DNA from: Thereva unica
Taxonomy: Eukaryota; Arthropoda; Insecta; Diptera; Therevidae
Assembly: GCA_949987705.1 (NCBI GenBank)
Contig: OX465286.1
Coordinates: forward strand, 15,885,676 to 15,949,675
Length of the DNA stretch: 64,000 bases
Reading direction: 5' to 3'
This document shows positions 51,453 through 61,633 of the stretch, in pieces (the stretch's first letter is position 1; the number at the start of each line of letters is the position of its first letter). The notes under the pieces were generated by a model. It was not told the origin of the DNA. It did not search any database and worked only from the letters and a program-made list of their open reading frames with translations. The position numbers were made by a program, and so were the translations under genes.

Positions 51453-51967
51453 CGGCGTATACCCACTGACATATAGAATGGACTGCTTATGAGAAATTTT
51501 TCATGGCACCAATTTGTTCCATAGGCTAAAAACCTTTTTTCACTCCATGTAAACACCGGAATCACTTTTGAAATTTACATTTTTTTAAATACGTACTTAA
51601 AACATTAAAACAACACAAATATTTTGTTTTAAAATATTAATAAACACTATTTTCACTTTTTCACCTTTTAAAATGCCTTTTTTTCATTAATTTGCAAATT
51701 TTATGTGTATCTGATTTAAGTTCTTAACGCCTGTCTTAGCAACTGACATTCTGTATGTCAAAATCCGGGGGCTTATGGGGAAAAGAGCAAAAGATATAAA
51801 CATCACTATACCCGTCTATTTTTTTCTAATTGATTTTATTTCTGAGTGCTTCTGTCAGTTTGGGGGCTTATGGATGAGCGAGCGACTATACCTTTTTGGT
51901 GCCATCGGTTTGTATGGGAATAATTGCTGATGAGCAGTCCATTATTATATGTCAGTGCGTATACCCA
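51453..51967. mobile_element. Candidate MITE with GTATAC-CACTGACATATA ends
   Basis: Left GCGTATACCCACTGACATAT followed by AGAATGGACTGCT, right (inverted) GGGTATACGCACTGACATAT followed by AATAATGGACTGCT. Arms about 35 bp, imperfect. Inner GGGGGCTTATGG words occur twice. TSD not clear. Confidence 0.6.
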
Positions 51968-51970
51968 TTA

Positions 51971-52042
51971 GTCTCAATAGCGCAGTTGGTAGAATGTTGG
52001 CTTCATGTTCCAGCGACCCAGGTTCGAATCTCGTACAAGGCA
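51971..52042 (+). tRNA. tRNA-like sequence (pseudo-tRNA or SINE head), possible CAT anticodon
   Basis: TAGCGCAGTTGGTAGA is a good box A and GGTTCGAATCTC a good box B, spaced as in a tRNA. A CAT lies where an anticodon would be. The acceptor ends (GTCTCAA / ...AAGGCA) do not pair properly and the anticodon stem is poor. An A-run follows at 52048. A decayed tRNA or SINE head is more likely than a working gene. Confidence 0.4.
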
Positions 52043-52409
52043 ATCGAAAAAAAAAAAATATTCTCAAATCATAAGTAAAATATATAATAATATAAAATTA
52101 TATGAATATAAAAAATAGTAGAAAAAGACAGGAACAAAAAAAAAATAATGTGAAAATAGTAATTTTGTTTTTTAACATTTCTCAGTACTTTTTTCTGCTC
52201 AGTGAGCTCAATATGAGATCATTTTGAGATAGCATTTAGCTCTTGATTTACATCATATTGACCTCATATTTAGTTCAGAAACATGCGCCAATTAACTCAC
52301 TATTACCTCATATGTATCTCATAAATTACTATTTGAGACTTTAAACGAAAAAATTGCCAATCGCAAATAGATCATATTTAGCTAAATATGAGCTATAATG
52401 CCTGCTGGG

Positions 52410-52823
52410 AAGGCAAAGGGTCTTATAAGATCTTTAACCTGTCTAAGACCTGGGACTGACTCCCAATAGGCTAGGTTTATTCTCTTAATCCACTTTTCTA
52501 TCAAGGACTTGGAGCTGGACCAAGAGATGCCACAGAAGGGTTCTGGGCCCTGGAACAACGTCTCAGACCCCTCCCTAGCGAGGCTGCCTGCAGCCTCATT
52601 CCCCTCGATACCCTTCCCCTCTTCTGGTCAGGCTCTGGAGTACGTCAAAGCACCCTGCTACTATTTTGGAAGAAAACTCCCAGCGCAGGTCGCAATGGTA
52701 TGTATTTCAGTCTGGAAAACAGAGGGCCACTTACCCATTGCAATCGAGACCTTGGAGTTGGGTTCTGCGACACCAGCCCCTCCGCCATGTTCCATCTTTG
52801 ACCCGTCAGTAAACCAGTGGAGA
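52410..52823 (-). pseudogene. R1/LOA-type RNase H fragment (outermost layer of the nest, 3' part)
   Basis: Minus strand: HWFTDGSKMEHGGGAGVAEP, FQTEIHTIATCAG, a stop and deletion, then GIEGNEAAGSLAREG, GPEPFCGISWSSSKSLIEKW and RQVKDLIRPF. RNase H Asp and Glu are present; the middle Asp segment is deleted. The upstream part of this same element is at 57914-58256; removing 52824-57913 rejoins the frame (WEELIL-HWFTDGS). Confidence 0.82.
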
Positions 52824-53051
52824 TTTATTTATTTATTTATTTATTTATTTTATTATATTAACAGGAGAGTACACAAGATTTTCATCTTTTAGAGTACATA
52901 TAAAAAAGAAAGAAAAAAAATATAACTACATAATATATAGACTAACCTAACCTTAATAAACTATGAGAGGGACGGGACGAGAAAGAAGGAAAAAAGCAGA
53001 AGTAAGGACCAAGAAAGGAAAAGAGCAGGAGATAGAAAAAGACAGAGAATA

Positions 53052-53600
53052 CTAAAGAGAAGTAGAGGGAGATAGAAAGAGAGATGCTTGCTTTCTGAAA
53101 TTCTTGGCTGTGCCTATTCTTTGAATATTGCTAGGAAGGTTGTTCCAAAGTCTAATCGAATGCACAAAGAAGGAACGGCTACCCATTAGGGAATAATGTA
53201 CAGGAATACGAAATTTAATCGAACGCATGGATTGCAGAGGAAGGAGGAATTCTGAGAGGTAAGAGGGACATTTCGTGTGGAGAACTTTATGCACTAGGAG
53301 CAATGCAGCGACATCAACAAAACAGAAGAGGTCGCAGCCAAGTAGGGAGTTTCGTACACCAGACACATGATCTGATCTGCGCAAGTGAAAAATGAACCTT
53401 AAACAATCATTAAGTGCGACTGATAGACGTTGACGACAAGATGCATCAAGGGATATATATATATACAAGGGAGCCATAGAGGAAGTGTGGAACAATAAGA
53501 GCTTTAACAAGCTTGAGCCGAATAGACGATGATAAAAGACTACCATAAAGCCTCTAAGTCTCCGTAACGTGCCATAGATTTTGGAAAGCGTGAGTGAGAT
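53052..53600 (-). pseudogene. CR1-B reverse transcriptase, thumb and C-terminus
   Basis: ISLTLSKIYGTLRRLRGFMV, then in the next frame RLKLVKALIVPHFLYGSLVY, DASCRQRLSVALNDCLRFIF, RRSDHVSGVRNSLLGCDLF, and RLWNNLPSNIQRI near the C-terminus. One frameshift near 53520 and an expanded TATATA run at 53457-53465. It joins to the LNNVLC segment beyond the TIR element. Confidence 0.8.
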
Positions 53601-54349
53601 ATGGGCCGTGTTTTTTTAATGAACTGGCTGGTTCTTCGCCATACAAAACTGAAAACCAAGTTCTATCGGGGTCTATCTGGGTCTCTATCGAGGTTACTGG
53701 GAAATTTTAAAATATCCCTGCTTTCCAGAATGCGGCCTACTTCATGTCGGAGGAGAAACGTCATTTAATTTTCGTAAATAATCAAAGAAAACTTGACAGG
53801 AAAATGGACATTCCTTTACTAAATGAACAAGCTCGGTAATTATCTAATTATTACTTTTAAATGTTTATTAAATTAATAAAAAAAACGTTAACAGGCTAGA
53901 AATATTAAAAATGCATGCTGCTCCCATCATTAAACATGGAAAATATGAAGCTAATGAGCAAAAGTTTGAGATTTATGAAAGTTTGCACCCAAGCTGGTCT
54001 TTTTGCATCTTAATACATTCAACTTATTTAAAAATAAAAAATAAACTGTCACTGTGCGTTTTTCTCTTCTATCGACCTTTTTTCTTTTAAGGTATTGAAA
54101 GACGTTATTTTTTCGAGAACCATACCATGGCGGGAGCTTCAAATTTATGCACTGTAAGACCACGTTTGAAATTCCATATTTTAATTGTTTATCACTAGAC
54201 AGTGAGACAAAATAATCTGTGGATTCTACAGGTAAAAGACTAATTTGTGAAACGTATTATCTTTGACCTAGACAATTTCATGCATGTCTGGATTTTTACA
54301 AAACCAGACTTTGTATTTAAAATCACAAATGGTGACGGCGACGGTTGAC

Positions 54350-55893
54350 TTTTTTTTTTTTTTTCCCCCGTGTGAGGTATTAGGTCCAAAGGTACTGCGG
54401 CCATTTAGTTGGCCTATTGTACTACAACCCCTACACCTCATATTTGTAGGCCAGACCGCCTGAACAAGTTCAGCAGTCTGCCTAGTGGTTTGTCGCTTAG
54501 ACTTGAGTGTTCGATCAGGGACTTCTCGAACAAAGAGATCCTGCTCCTCGCTATTGCAGGGCACTCACAGAGAACATGGAGAGCAGACTCATCCTCTTCT
54601 AGGCAAAGCCTACATGTAGGGTCCTCCGCCCTTCCTATCCTCCATAAGTGGTAATTTAGGGCACAGTGTCCGGTAATTAGGCCAACAAGTGTCCTAACAT
54701 CACTCCTACTGCGCCGTAATAATTCCTTGGCCGTCTTAGGGGACGGCCCTGGAAGGAACCGCTTAGAGTTGGCCAGTCCAGGCGCGGACCTCCAGCGTTC
54801 AATATGTTCCATCAAGGTCCGATCGGCCAGGGCCCTTTGCAGCAAGCTGGACGGTGCCCCAATAGCCGGCTTTGGACCAATGAATGCAATATCAGAGCCC
54901 TGTTTAGCCAGGGCATCCGCACTTTCATTGCCTTCGAAGCCCCGGTGACCCGGGACCCAGACAAGTGTAATTTGATTGAGAACACCCAACTCATGAAGAG
55001 CACGTTGGCAGTCCCAAACTAATTTCGACTTGGTCCTGTGGGACCTTATCGCTCTAATTGCCGCTTGGCTATCAGAGAAGATAAAAATCCGTTTATTTTG
55101 GTAGGCCCTTCTTAAGTTCTCATGAGTGCATGCCAGAATAGCGTACACCTCTGCTTGAAAGACAGTTGCCAGAGTGCCTAGACTTATAGCCTTGCTGAAT
55201 CTTGGACTTTCACTCCAGATTCCTGCGCCTACACCTGTCTCCGTTTTAGAGCCATCCGTGTACCATACTAGCCCGCCCGGAAAAACTTTAGGAAAAGTCC
55301 AGGTAAGCCTTTCCTGTATATGTACAGAAGGTTGCTTAAATTTTGAGATTTTATAGGGCATGCCGTCCGATAGCATCTCCGCTTCCGGAATCTCTTCTAT
55401 GATGTTGATTATTATAGAATGTCCTCGCCCAAGACCAGCGCCCAAGTAACCATTCGCTTTCAGCCGCAGCGCCGCGTTTATGGCGGATTTCTCTACCTCA
55501 AGGTAGAGGGGTATCAAATTGAGGAGAGTCTCCAGCGCTGCCGTTGGGGAAGTGCGGATGGCCCCAGTGATGGAGAGGCAAGCCATTCTTTGAATTTTGC
55601 TTAAAATGGTTATGGAACCCTTAAGCTTCGTTCTGTGCCACCAAACTAAAGCTCCATAAGTTACCATGGGTCTTATGATGGTGGTGTATATCCAATACAT
55701 GGTTTTCGGTTGCAAACCCCAGGTGGAACCAGGGATCTGCGCGTTCTACACATCACAGTGTCCATATGCTGTTTCCAATTGAGCTTGGCATCTAGCGTCA
55801 CTCCTAAATATTTGGCTTGTTGTGAAAAGCCTATAGTTCTGCCCGCGAATGTAGGTTCCCAAATTCCCGGTAGTGATCGTTTCCTGGTGAAAG
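54350..55893 (-). mobile_element. R1/LOA-type retrotransposon inside the TIR element, 5'-truncated
   Basis: A poly(A) tail (T run 54350-54365 on the plus strand) and a 10-bp TSD GACGGTTGAC (54340-54349, 55894-55903) define the insertion. It holds the thumb of the reverse transcriptase, RNase H and the C-terminal knuckle. It is the youngest resolved layer of this nest. Confidence 0.92.
54438..55893 (-). pseudogene. R1/LOA-type ORF2 3' part: RT thumb, RNase H, zinc knuckle
   Basis: From the 5' end: PFTRKRSLPG, FSQQAKYLGVTLDAKLNWKQ, then a frame change with loss of the RRLVGK part near 55715. The second frame is open for 425 codons: WGLQPKTMYWIYTTIIRPMV, WWHRTKLKGSITILSKIQRM, and a complete RNase H (VWYTDGSKTETG, FQAEVYAIL, IFSDSQAAIRA, FEGNESADALA). 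The end has GHCALNYHLWRIG and a CRLCLEEDESALHVLCEC knuckle. RNase H would remove element RNA from the RNA-DNA hybrid. No polymerase palm is present. Confidence 0.88.
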
Positions 55894-56005
55894 GACGGTT
55901 GACGTTAAAAACCCTGAAGATAGATTCAGTTGAAGTTTTGCGAAATTTCCCTTGCCGTTTTTTTAATGAACTCAAAACCCAGTTCATTAAAAAAACACGG
56001 CCATG

Positions 56006-56235
56006 GTTGCAGCAGGATAGTTTAGAATTAATGGCAATACCAAGATTATTAACACAGTCAACAACGGGAAGAGAAACATTATTAAGTGATATGGTTGGAA
56101 TATTGTCTAGAGAAAGAGAGCGACGACTAAGAATGAGTACTTGGGATTTATTAGGATTAAGTTTAAGGAAATTGGAAGAGCTCCATTCATTTATCAGGCA
56201 TAAGACATTATTGAGATCAGAAATACAGGATTCAA
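56006..56235 (-). pseudogene. CR1-B segment between its two insertions
   Basis: Minus strand reads ISDLNNVLCLINEWSSSNFL then KLNPNKSQVLILSRRS and VDCVNNLGIAINSKLSCCN, the region after motif C leading into the thumb (SNFLKLNPNKS is typical). Bounded by the CR1-A fragment and by the TIR element. Confidence 0.8.
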
Positions 56236-56650
56236 TCCATGTAGCAGCCCTCTCCATACTTTATCGCTATTACCATGGCGACTGTTCCACCGAAATTCAG
56301 GACCTCCTGCCTGCACGGCAATACTTTTCCCGCAACACAAGACTAGCCCGCTCGGCTCACCCCCATACCCTACAGCCCCCTCGTTCACGCACAATACGGT
56401 TTAGAAGTTCGTTTATGAATAGAACAATTCGACTGTGGAATAATCTCCCGCAATCAGTATTTCCGAACTCGTACAATACCTTAGAGTTCAAACGTGAGGT
56501 CCATCGTCATTTTCTTCTACACCCTCCAGACCCCCTCTAACCTTTCCTATTCTCCTCTATTCTTCAAACCAAGCTTACTACTAGACATTGCACCATGAAC
56601 TGAACGACATGACGGACTGGTAGTACAAAGGGTTACACCTAAGCTTGGTT
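56236..56650 (+). mobile_element. CR1-A family 3' fragment inserted in CR1-B
   Basis: Encodes HVAALSILYRYYHGDCSTEI, ARQYFSRNTRLARSAHP, RTIRLWNNLPQSVFPNSYNT and EFKREVHRHFL, TAA, then the 3' UTR (AAGCTTACTACTAGACATTG) and ACCTAAGCTTGG followed by T and A runs. About 80% like CR1-A1 by eye. Opposite orientation to its host. TSD not resolved because of the A-rich junction. Confidence 0.85.
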
Positions 56651-57913
56651 TTTTTTATATAAAAAAAAAAAATTGGGAGGACATGAAGTATATAACTGTA
56701 GATCATCAGCATATAAATGAAAGGAGCATGCATGGATAATATTAGGAAGATCATTAACATACAACGAAAAAAGAAGAGGGCCAAGGATAGAACCTTGTGG
56801 AACACCCAAAGGTACAGGTAGGAAGGATGATACAATAGAATTATGCCGCACACATTGGTGTCTATTAGAAAGAAGAGAAGAAAAAAGACGAGTTGCAGAA
56901 GAGGAAAAACTATAGAGCTGGCTAAGCTTGGAAATTAGAAGCGAGTGAGCCACAGAATCAAACGCCTTAGAAAAATCAAGAAGAACTAAAATCGCAATGT
57001 CACCTCGGTCAAGCATAGAACGCAGGTCAGTAGTTACCTTTAGTACAGCTGTCTCACAGCTGTGAAGTTTACGGAAGCCAGATTGGAATTTAGAGAGGAA
57101 ATTATTAGAATCAAGATAACCAACAACTTGAATAAAGATGACTTTCTCCAGAGCTTTGGCTAGGAAAGGTAGAATACTTATAGGGCGAAAATCGGATATG
57201 TCAGAGGGAGAGGATTTTTTAGGTAGTGGAATTACTATGGCTTTTTTCCATAGCAAGGGAACTTGGGAAATTGTAAGGCAGTAATTAAAAATGTGTGTTA
57301 TAGTTTCCACAATTAGGGGGGAGAGAAGCTTGATAAAGCGAGGAGAAATTCCATCAAATCCAAAGATTTTGGAGGAGATGGACAGCAATATTTTAAGAAC
57401 TTCGGATGATTCCACACATCGGAAGCTAAAGCCATCAGAACTAAGAGAATCTAAAAGAGACAGAATTAGAAGAGGTGGAAGAGATAGGATCAGGAGGACG
57501 TTGGATGAAAGATGCATTAAGACGATTTACATCAGTATTAAAGGGGATAGGCACCGAAGCATGAATACCCAAAGAACGAAGATTATGCCACAGTTGTTTA
57601 GATTTTAAAGCAGGATCAAGTTTGCGGGAGTAATACTCGCGTTTAGCGGAGATAACCTTACTAGTGATGAGATTACGAAGCTTTTTGTATTCGCGTAGGT
57701 AGCCAGGGATCTTAGTCCTGCGATAACGTCTGTACATGGACTCGCGCTGCATTATCAAGTCGCGGATTTCACGCGAAAACCAAGGACAAGGTGAAGACAG
57801 ATTGCATCTTCTAGTAACCAAGGGAACACACCGATCATAGCGAGACCGAATAAAAGAGGTCAGGAGATCGACTTTAGTGTCAACACAGGTAGTGTTATGT
57901 TTTGTATCTCCAG
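56651..57913 (-). pseudogene. CR1-B linker and reverse transcriptase (fingers and palm)
   Basis: Minus strand: PWFSREIRDLIMQRESMYRR and YLREYKKLRNLITSKVISAK (pre-RT linker), then after a frame change near 57480 the fingers PPLLWKKAIVIPLPKKSSPS and DFRPISILPFLAKALEKVIF, SGFRKLHSCETAVLKV, motif A ILVLLDFSKAFDSVAHSLLI, motif B GVPQGSILGPLLFSLYVNDL and motif C FHLYADDLQLYT. Catalytic Asps are kept in motifs A and C. The endonuclease domain is missing by 5' truncation. Confidence 0.85.
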
Positions 57914-58256
57914 GGAGAATCAGTTCCTCCCATTCAGAACGATCCGTGATAATCGCTCTGAATTTCCTTTGGAACCGCAGTTGACTGCGCGGCAAATGTA
58001 AATGTTTGGGATATTATTAAGTATATCCATGTGTCCTTTGACCGTATAGGTCTCAAAGCACTTATGGCGGCGGATTTCCATATGAAGAGACACAAAGGGG
58101 TCAATCCAATGATTGCCTCCATTGCAGCTTCGGGACAGGTCCGCATAGCTCCGGTAATGAAGAGGCAAGCAGTTGCAGTTTGCTGCCCTTGAGGATCGAC
58201 GTAAACTGTTTAGTCTTCGACCACCAAACTATAGTAGCATTAGTGACAACAGGTTT
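57914..58256 (-). pseudogene. R1/LOA-type RT thumb fragment (outermost layer of the nest, 5' part)
   Basis: Minus strand: KPVVTNATIVWWSKTKQFTS, a one-base slip, ITGAMRTCPEAAMEAIIGLT and FIWKSAAISALRPI, then a decayed stretch ending RAIITDRSEWEEL. Same region as TGAKSTCPTAAMEALLNLPP at about 11440. It continues at 52823 after CR1-B is removed. Confidence 0.8.
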
Positions 58257-58851
58257 AACGATCGTATTGCCAAGTGACAACTATCTAAAACTAAAAAACA
58301 TAAACCTAAAACATACAAAAGAGGTAAAATACTTGGGGGTTGTCATAGATAGTGACCTTAAATGGAAAAAGCATATATTCAACACTGCAAATAGACTGCG
58401 ACAAGCCATACATAAATTTAGAATACTCAGAAATTATGTCGACCTTGAAATTTTGAAAAATGTTTATTTTGCGATTGCGCAATCAATTCTTCAGTATGGG
58501 ATAAGAGTATGGGGTGCTACTCACGGAAGTACTATTAAAATTTTGCACAGAATGTCCGAAGCAAATTAATAAAAATGTGCCTAGGTAAAAGTAAATACCA
58601 TTCGACTACTCAGGCATTTGCCGAATTCAATGTAATGGGCAATTATACACAGTAACGCTCCAGCAATTCGTATACCAGAATTTGGCAAAATTTGCTACCA
58701 GAATCACAAGCCATGACATGCGTGCGCAACGTAATCGACCACTAGATATTCCAAGATGTGAATTGTAGAAATTGAAACCAGAAATTCTAGAAATTGTACC
58801 ACAACGTGACCCATACGACACACTGGCACTACAAACAAAAGATGATTGCTG
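58257..58851 (+). pseudogene. Non-LTR reverse-transcriptase thumb fragment, other clade
   Basis: EVKYLGVVIDSDLKWKKHIF, LKNVYFAIAQSILQYGIRVW and GATHGSTIKILHRM; after a stop and frame change MCLGKSKYHSTTQAFAEFNV, LQQFVYQNLAKF and DMRAQRNRPLDIPRCE. This is the thumb and C-terminal region of a Jockey/CR1-superfamily polymerase unlike the others here. Bounded on the right by the CCCAGTAGG element. Confidence 0.7.
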
Positions 58852-60400
58852 CCCAGTAGGACCGGTAAGCTTACAGAAGTACTGAAATCAGCACTTACTG
58901 GTAAGGGGCAGGCCTTACCACACCCCTTACAGAAGTGCTTATTTTTACACACGATGTCATAGGAGGTAAGGCCTTACTTTAGTACTTACCTTAGAGTACT
59001 TATAGAACTGCTCATCTGTAAGGGGTATAGTAAGGCAGCAAATGGAACATTGCAAAAAGAAATATTCATGGGCGCCTGTGGATATGTGATCCGGTATCGA
59101 AATGCTTTTATTTTGTTCATCTTTTACAAATGCCTTTTCTTGCCAAGCCCGAGAGTGGCTTTACCTAAGCAGTCCCCCAACTAAATTCTAACCACTTCTA
59201 AAGCTGCTTGTCCTCCGTATCGAATGAGAGCCGGGCTATTGAGTATGCGAATGTCGCATTTTATGTCGACGAATATAATTGCCGTTTTCTTTTTTTCTAT
59301 AAAATTTATGAAAACTCCAGGGGCCAGTTCGTGTATGTCGAAAACGAAATTTTTTTTTCGTCTCGGGTTCGCGTAAGTCGAAAAAATTGAAAATTTTCGC
59401 CTGAAGCCGACGAAAAGCAGTCGAAAGGTCTTGGGTTATCGAGTTCTTGCATTATTATGAGTAATTAGACTTTTGTAAATTTCACATGGGAATAATTTTT
59501 TAAAATTGTAAATCTAATTTAATTATCCTGGTACTACATATAGCACAAGCATAAGATTTAAAATAAAAGTTCAATTAAAAAAAACCATTCTTTACAAAAA
59601 TGTTTTTATTTTTTATTTTATTCATCACGACAAACACAAAACAAGACGAGAGATTTATTTTTTAGTCAAAAATTTTTTTATTCCACGTCACATATACAAT
59701 ATTTTTTTCCTTTTACAGCATGCTATTGAACTAATACTAAACCTTTAGGTTTCCTGTACATACACTTAAAATTTATTTAAACTTCAATGAAGTGTTATCT
59801 TATTATTTATCTCTGTTTGTTATTACAGAAGTTTTAGGTGGTGAGACTCAAAAAATGCATTCTTTACAAAAACGTTTTTATTTTTAATTTTATTCAACAC
59901 AACACAAAACAAGACTTATCAGGGATTTATTTTTTATTTATCAACTCAAAATAAGGTGTAATTTTTAAAAAATCACTGTTTCTTTATTAAAAGAACAACA
60001 AAACACTAGAGCTATTGACAGTTTGTTCTTAAAGTTGTATCTTTTTACAGCGGTTATTGTAACATTTTTGGTATTTCAATATTGTGGTTTCTTTCGACGG
60101 CACGAAAATTCTTCTTTCGACCTACGCGAACGCTAAAATTTTTGTCGACAAAATTTTTCGACTTCAAATTTTTTTCGACCGGCTATCGTCGTTCGCCATA
60201 CACGAACCCGCCCCAGGAAAGCTCCCGTGAGTCATCGGGAAGATTCTCACTTGTTTGGGTCTAATTCTGGACTACACCTTACCATCTGCCTTCTCTTGTA
60301 ATGGGTTATATAAGGACCAAGAAAATAAGGGGTACACCTTACCAGATGAGTACTTATTTCAGTGCTCCATCGGTAAGGCCTTCCTAGAATTCCTACTGGG
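58852..60400. mobile_element. DNA element with CCCAGTAGGA ends and GTAAGG-rich subterminal arrays
   Basis: CCCAGTAGGA at 58852 is inverted at 60391-60400. Both ends then carry many GTAAGGCCTTAC, AGTACTTACC and GTAAGGGG words (58865-59035 and 60275-60385), likely enzyme-binding repeats. The interior is noncoding and contains a Mutator-like insertion. No TSD recognised. The ends resemble the CCCAGCAGG element at 48161. Confidence 0.65.
59319..60216. mobile_element. Candidate Mutator-like element (about 900 bp)
   Basis: Long imperfect inverted ends: GGGGCCAGTTCGTGTATGTC left and (inverted) GGGGCGGGTTCGTGTATGGC right, each followed by repeated GTCGAAAA/TTTTCGAC words over at least 100 bp. Flanks GAAAACTCC (59310-59318) and GAAAGCTCC (60217-60225) make a 9-bp TSD with one mismatch, as for Mutator-like elements. 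Interior AT-rich with two AAAACATTTTTAT..-type direct repeats. Noncoding. Confidence 0.55.
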
Positions 60401-60756
60401 GAGCTTAGACTAACACACATAAGGGGACCCAACTTTGACCTAGATAGCAGTGTTGGGTAAGACACGATTATAAAATGTGTTTGCCTCTTTTCTTGTTTGA
60501 GCCAATACAATGTCGTATACTTCGAATGAGGCGAGGTGCTACGGTAATGCCAAAATGCCAAAAACAAGCAAGTTAAAAAAAATACCAATGAAGAGATTTT
60601 TTAGAAGTTTAGTTCTTATTAAACGCATTAAACTGCTTTAGAGGAAGTAAGTGTGGGGACATCATCCCACTACTCTGATATTACTTGATTGTAAGACTTT
60701 GTACAAAAAAACATAGCCGACTTGAATCAAGCAATTAAAAACAATTAATTAATTAA
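60401..60756. other. Spacer
   Basis: Starts GAGCTTAGACTAAC, the terminal word of the 31.2/44.3-kb repeat. No coding. Confidence 0.4.
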
Positions 60757-60976
60757 GGAGGTGACTATTTTCACCTTAAAAAATGAAACCAGAAAAATTG
60801 ATTCATCGCGAAAAGAACTATATTGACACCAGAAAAATGATATATCGACACCAGAATTTTGAAAATATCTAATTATTTTATAGCTTTATAGTTTTCTGGT
60901 GTCAATATATGTAGTTCTTTTCGCGGTGAATTAATTTTTTCTGGTTTCACGTTTTAAGGTGAAAATAGTCACCTCC
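60757..60976. mobile_element. Palindromic MITE, 220 bp
   Basis: Arms of about 80 bp starting GGAGGTGACTATTTTCACCT are inverted with few differences. Flanked by identical ATTAATTAATTAA (60744-60756, 60977-60989), so the TSD is 13 bp or less (4-bp periodicity hides the true length). The loop is AT-rich. Confidence 0.88.
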
Positions 60977-60989
60977 ATTAATTAATTAA

Positions 60990-61159
60990 GAGTTGTCAGT
61001 TGACTTTCGATTCCCTGAATAAGTTAAGTTCAAATTGTTAACAATGCATATTTATATTGCAATCCCACCTCTCTCCAGTTCGTGTTTACAATTTCAATCT
61101 CGCCTCAGTACAATTTACATCGTGTAAAGGACAAATGTACTGCCTCGTTTAAGTCCGGC
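60990..61159. other. Short spacer
   Basis: Nothing recognised. Confidence 0.4.
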
Positions 61160-61345
61160 TCAACTCTACTATATAGACTGATATATCTCCTTAGTTACAA
61201 AATTTCGAAGCGGGTGATCTGTAACAGAATATTCTCTAGCGTCAAAAGGGAACAGGGCCTGTCTGACAAGCAATGCAGCTTTAAGAAAGGCAGGATAAAT
61301 GACTGTGATGCAGCCAACATTGGTGGTGCCCGTGACAAGATCCAG
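61160..61345 (+). pseudogene. R1-type reverse-transcriptase fingers fragment
   Basis: LIYLLSYKISKRVICNRIFS then LSDKQCSFKKGRINDCDAA corresponds to the CLLDTxGKxLExVIxNRL ... GLSDxQYGFRKGRSTVDAI segment of R1-clade polymerases. A TAG stop at 61349-61351 follows. Only about 60 residues. Confidence 0.6.
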
Positions 61346-61633
61346 CCATAGAGAAAGATCAATAGCCAAAAATGCTTTCAACTTAGCGAGATGGGAGCGC
61401 AAGTAATAATCGAGGTAAAGCTAAAGGTACAGTAAAATACCTAATACATGTTGTAATCGACTTCGAACCCGAAGGTGGTTCATTGTGAACACAGAAGAAC
61501 AGGCCGAAAGTGTACAGGACACCATGCGACATTCCGCGCAGACTTCTGTCCTGGAACTTCTTCTGTGGATCACAATGTGCAATGCTATGCCACCCCAAAA
61601 GGAGAGCAGTTGTGTTCGGGTTCGTGGATGTTA
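61346..61633. other. Degenerate sequence between R1 scraps
   Basis: A possible VKYLIHVVIDFE (thumb YLGVxID-like) at about 61430 suggests R1 remnants. Nothing firm. Confidence 0.3.

Larger units (their letters stand above)
48161..52409. mobile_element. 4.2-kb decayed DNA element with CCCAGCAGGCA ends
   Basis: CCCAGCAGGCA at 48161 and its inverted copy ending 52409 bound the region. Many GAGCTCA(A)TATGAG and CTCATATTTAGCTC words follow both ends (48177-48380, 51386-51425, 52200-52395), like subterminal transposase-binding arrays. It contains a transposase-like relic, a foldback composite, a MITE and a tRNA-like sequence. No TSD matches: the left flank is ORF1-like, the right flank is RNase H-like, so a rearrangement may have occurred. 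Superfamily unassigned. Confidence 0.65.
53604..56002. mobile_element. TIR element with 3-bp TSD inside CR1-B
   Basis: Perfect 24-bp inverted ends starting GGCCGTGTTTTTTTAATGAA, flanked by ATG (53601-53603, 56003-56005). Without its own insert it is about 855 bp and noncoding. Removing it rejoins CR1-B in frame (SCCN-HISLTLSK). A 3-bp TSD suggests PIF/Harbinger, although the site is ATG/CAT and not the usual TWA. Next to the right end a second inverted copy of TTTTTTTAATGAACT forms a hairpin (55957-56002). Confidence 0.88.
52824..57913 (-). mobile_element. CR1-group element B, host of two further insertions
   Basis: Minus-strand element, 5'-truncated at about 57913, with a 3' tail of (AAAT)n at 52824-52851. 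A short TSD GGAGA flanks it (57914-57918 on the 5' side, 52819-52823 on the 3' side). Coding pieces are at 57913-56650, 56235-56006 and 53600-53052. Its coding is interrupted by a CR1-A fragment (56236-56650) and a TIR element (53604-56002). The (AAAT)n tail fits CR1/L2-like retrotransposons. Confidence 0.82.
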
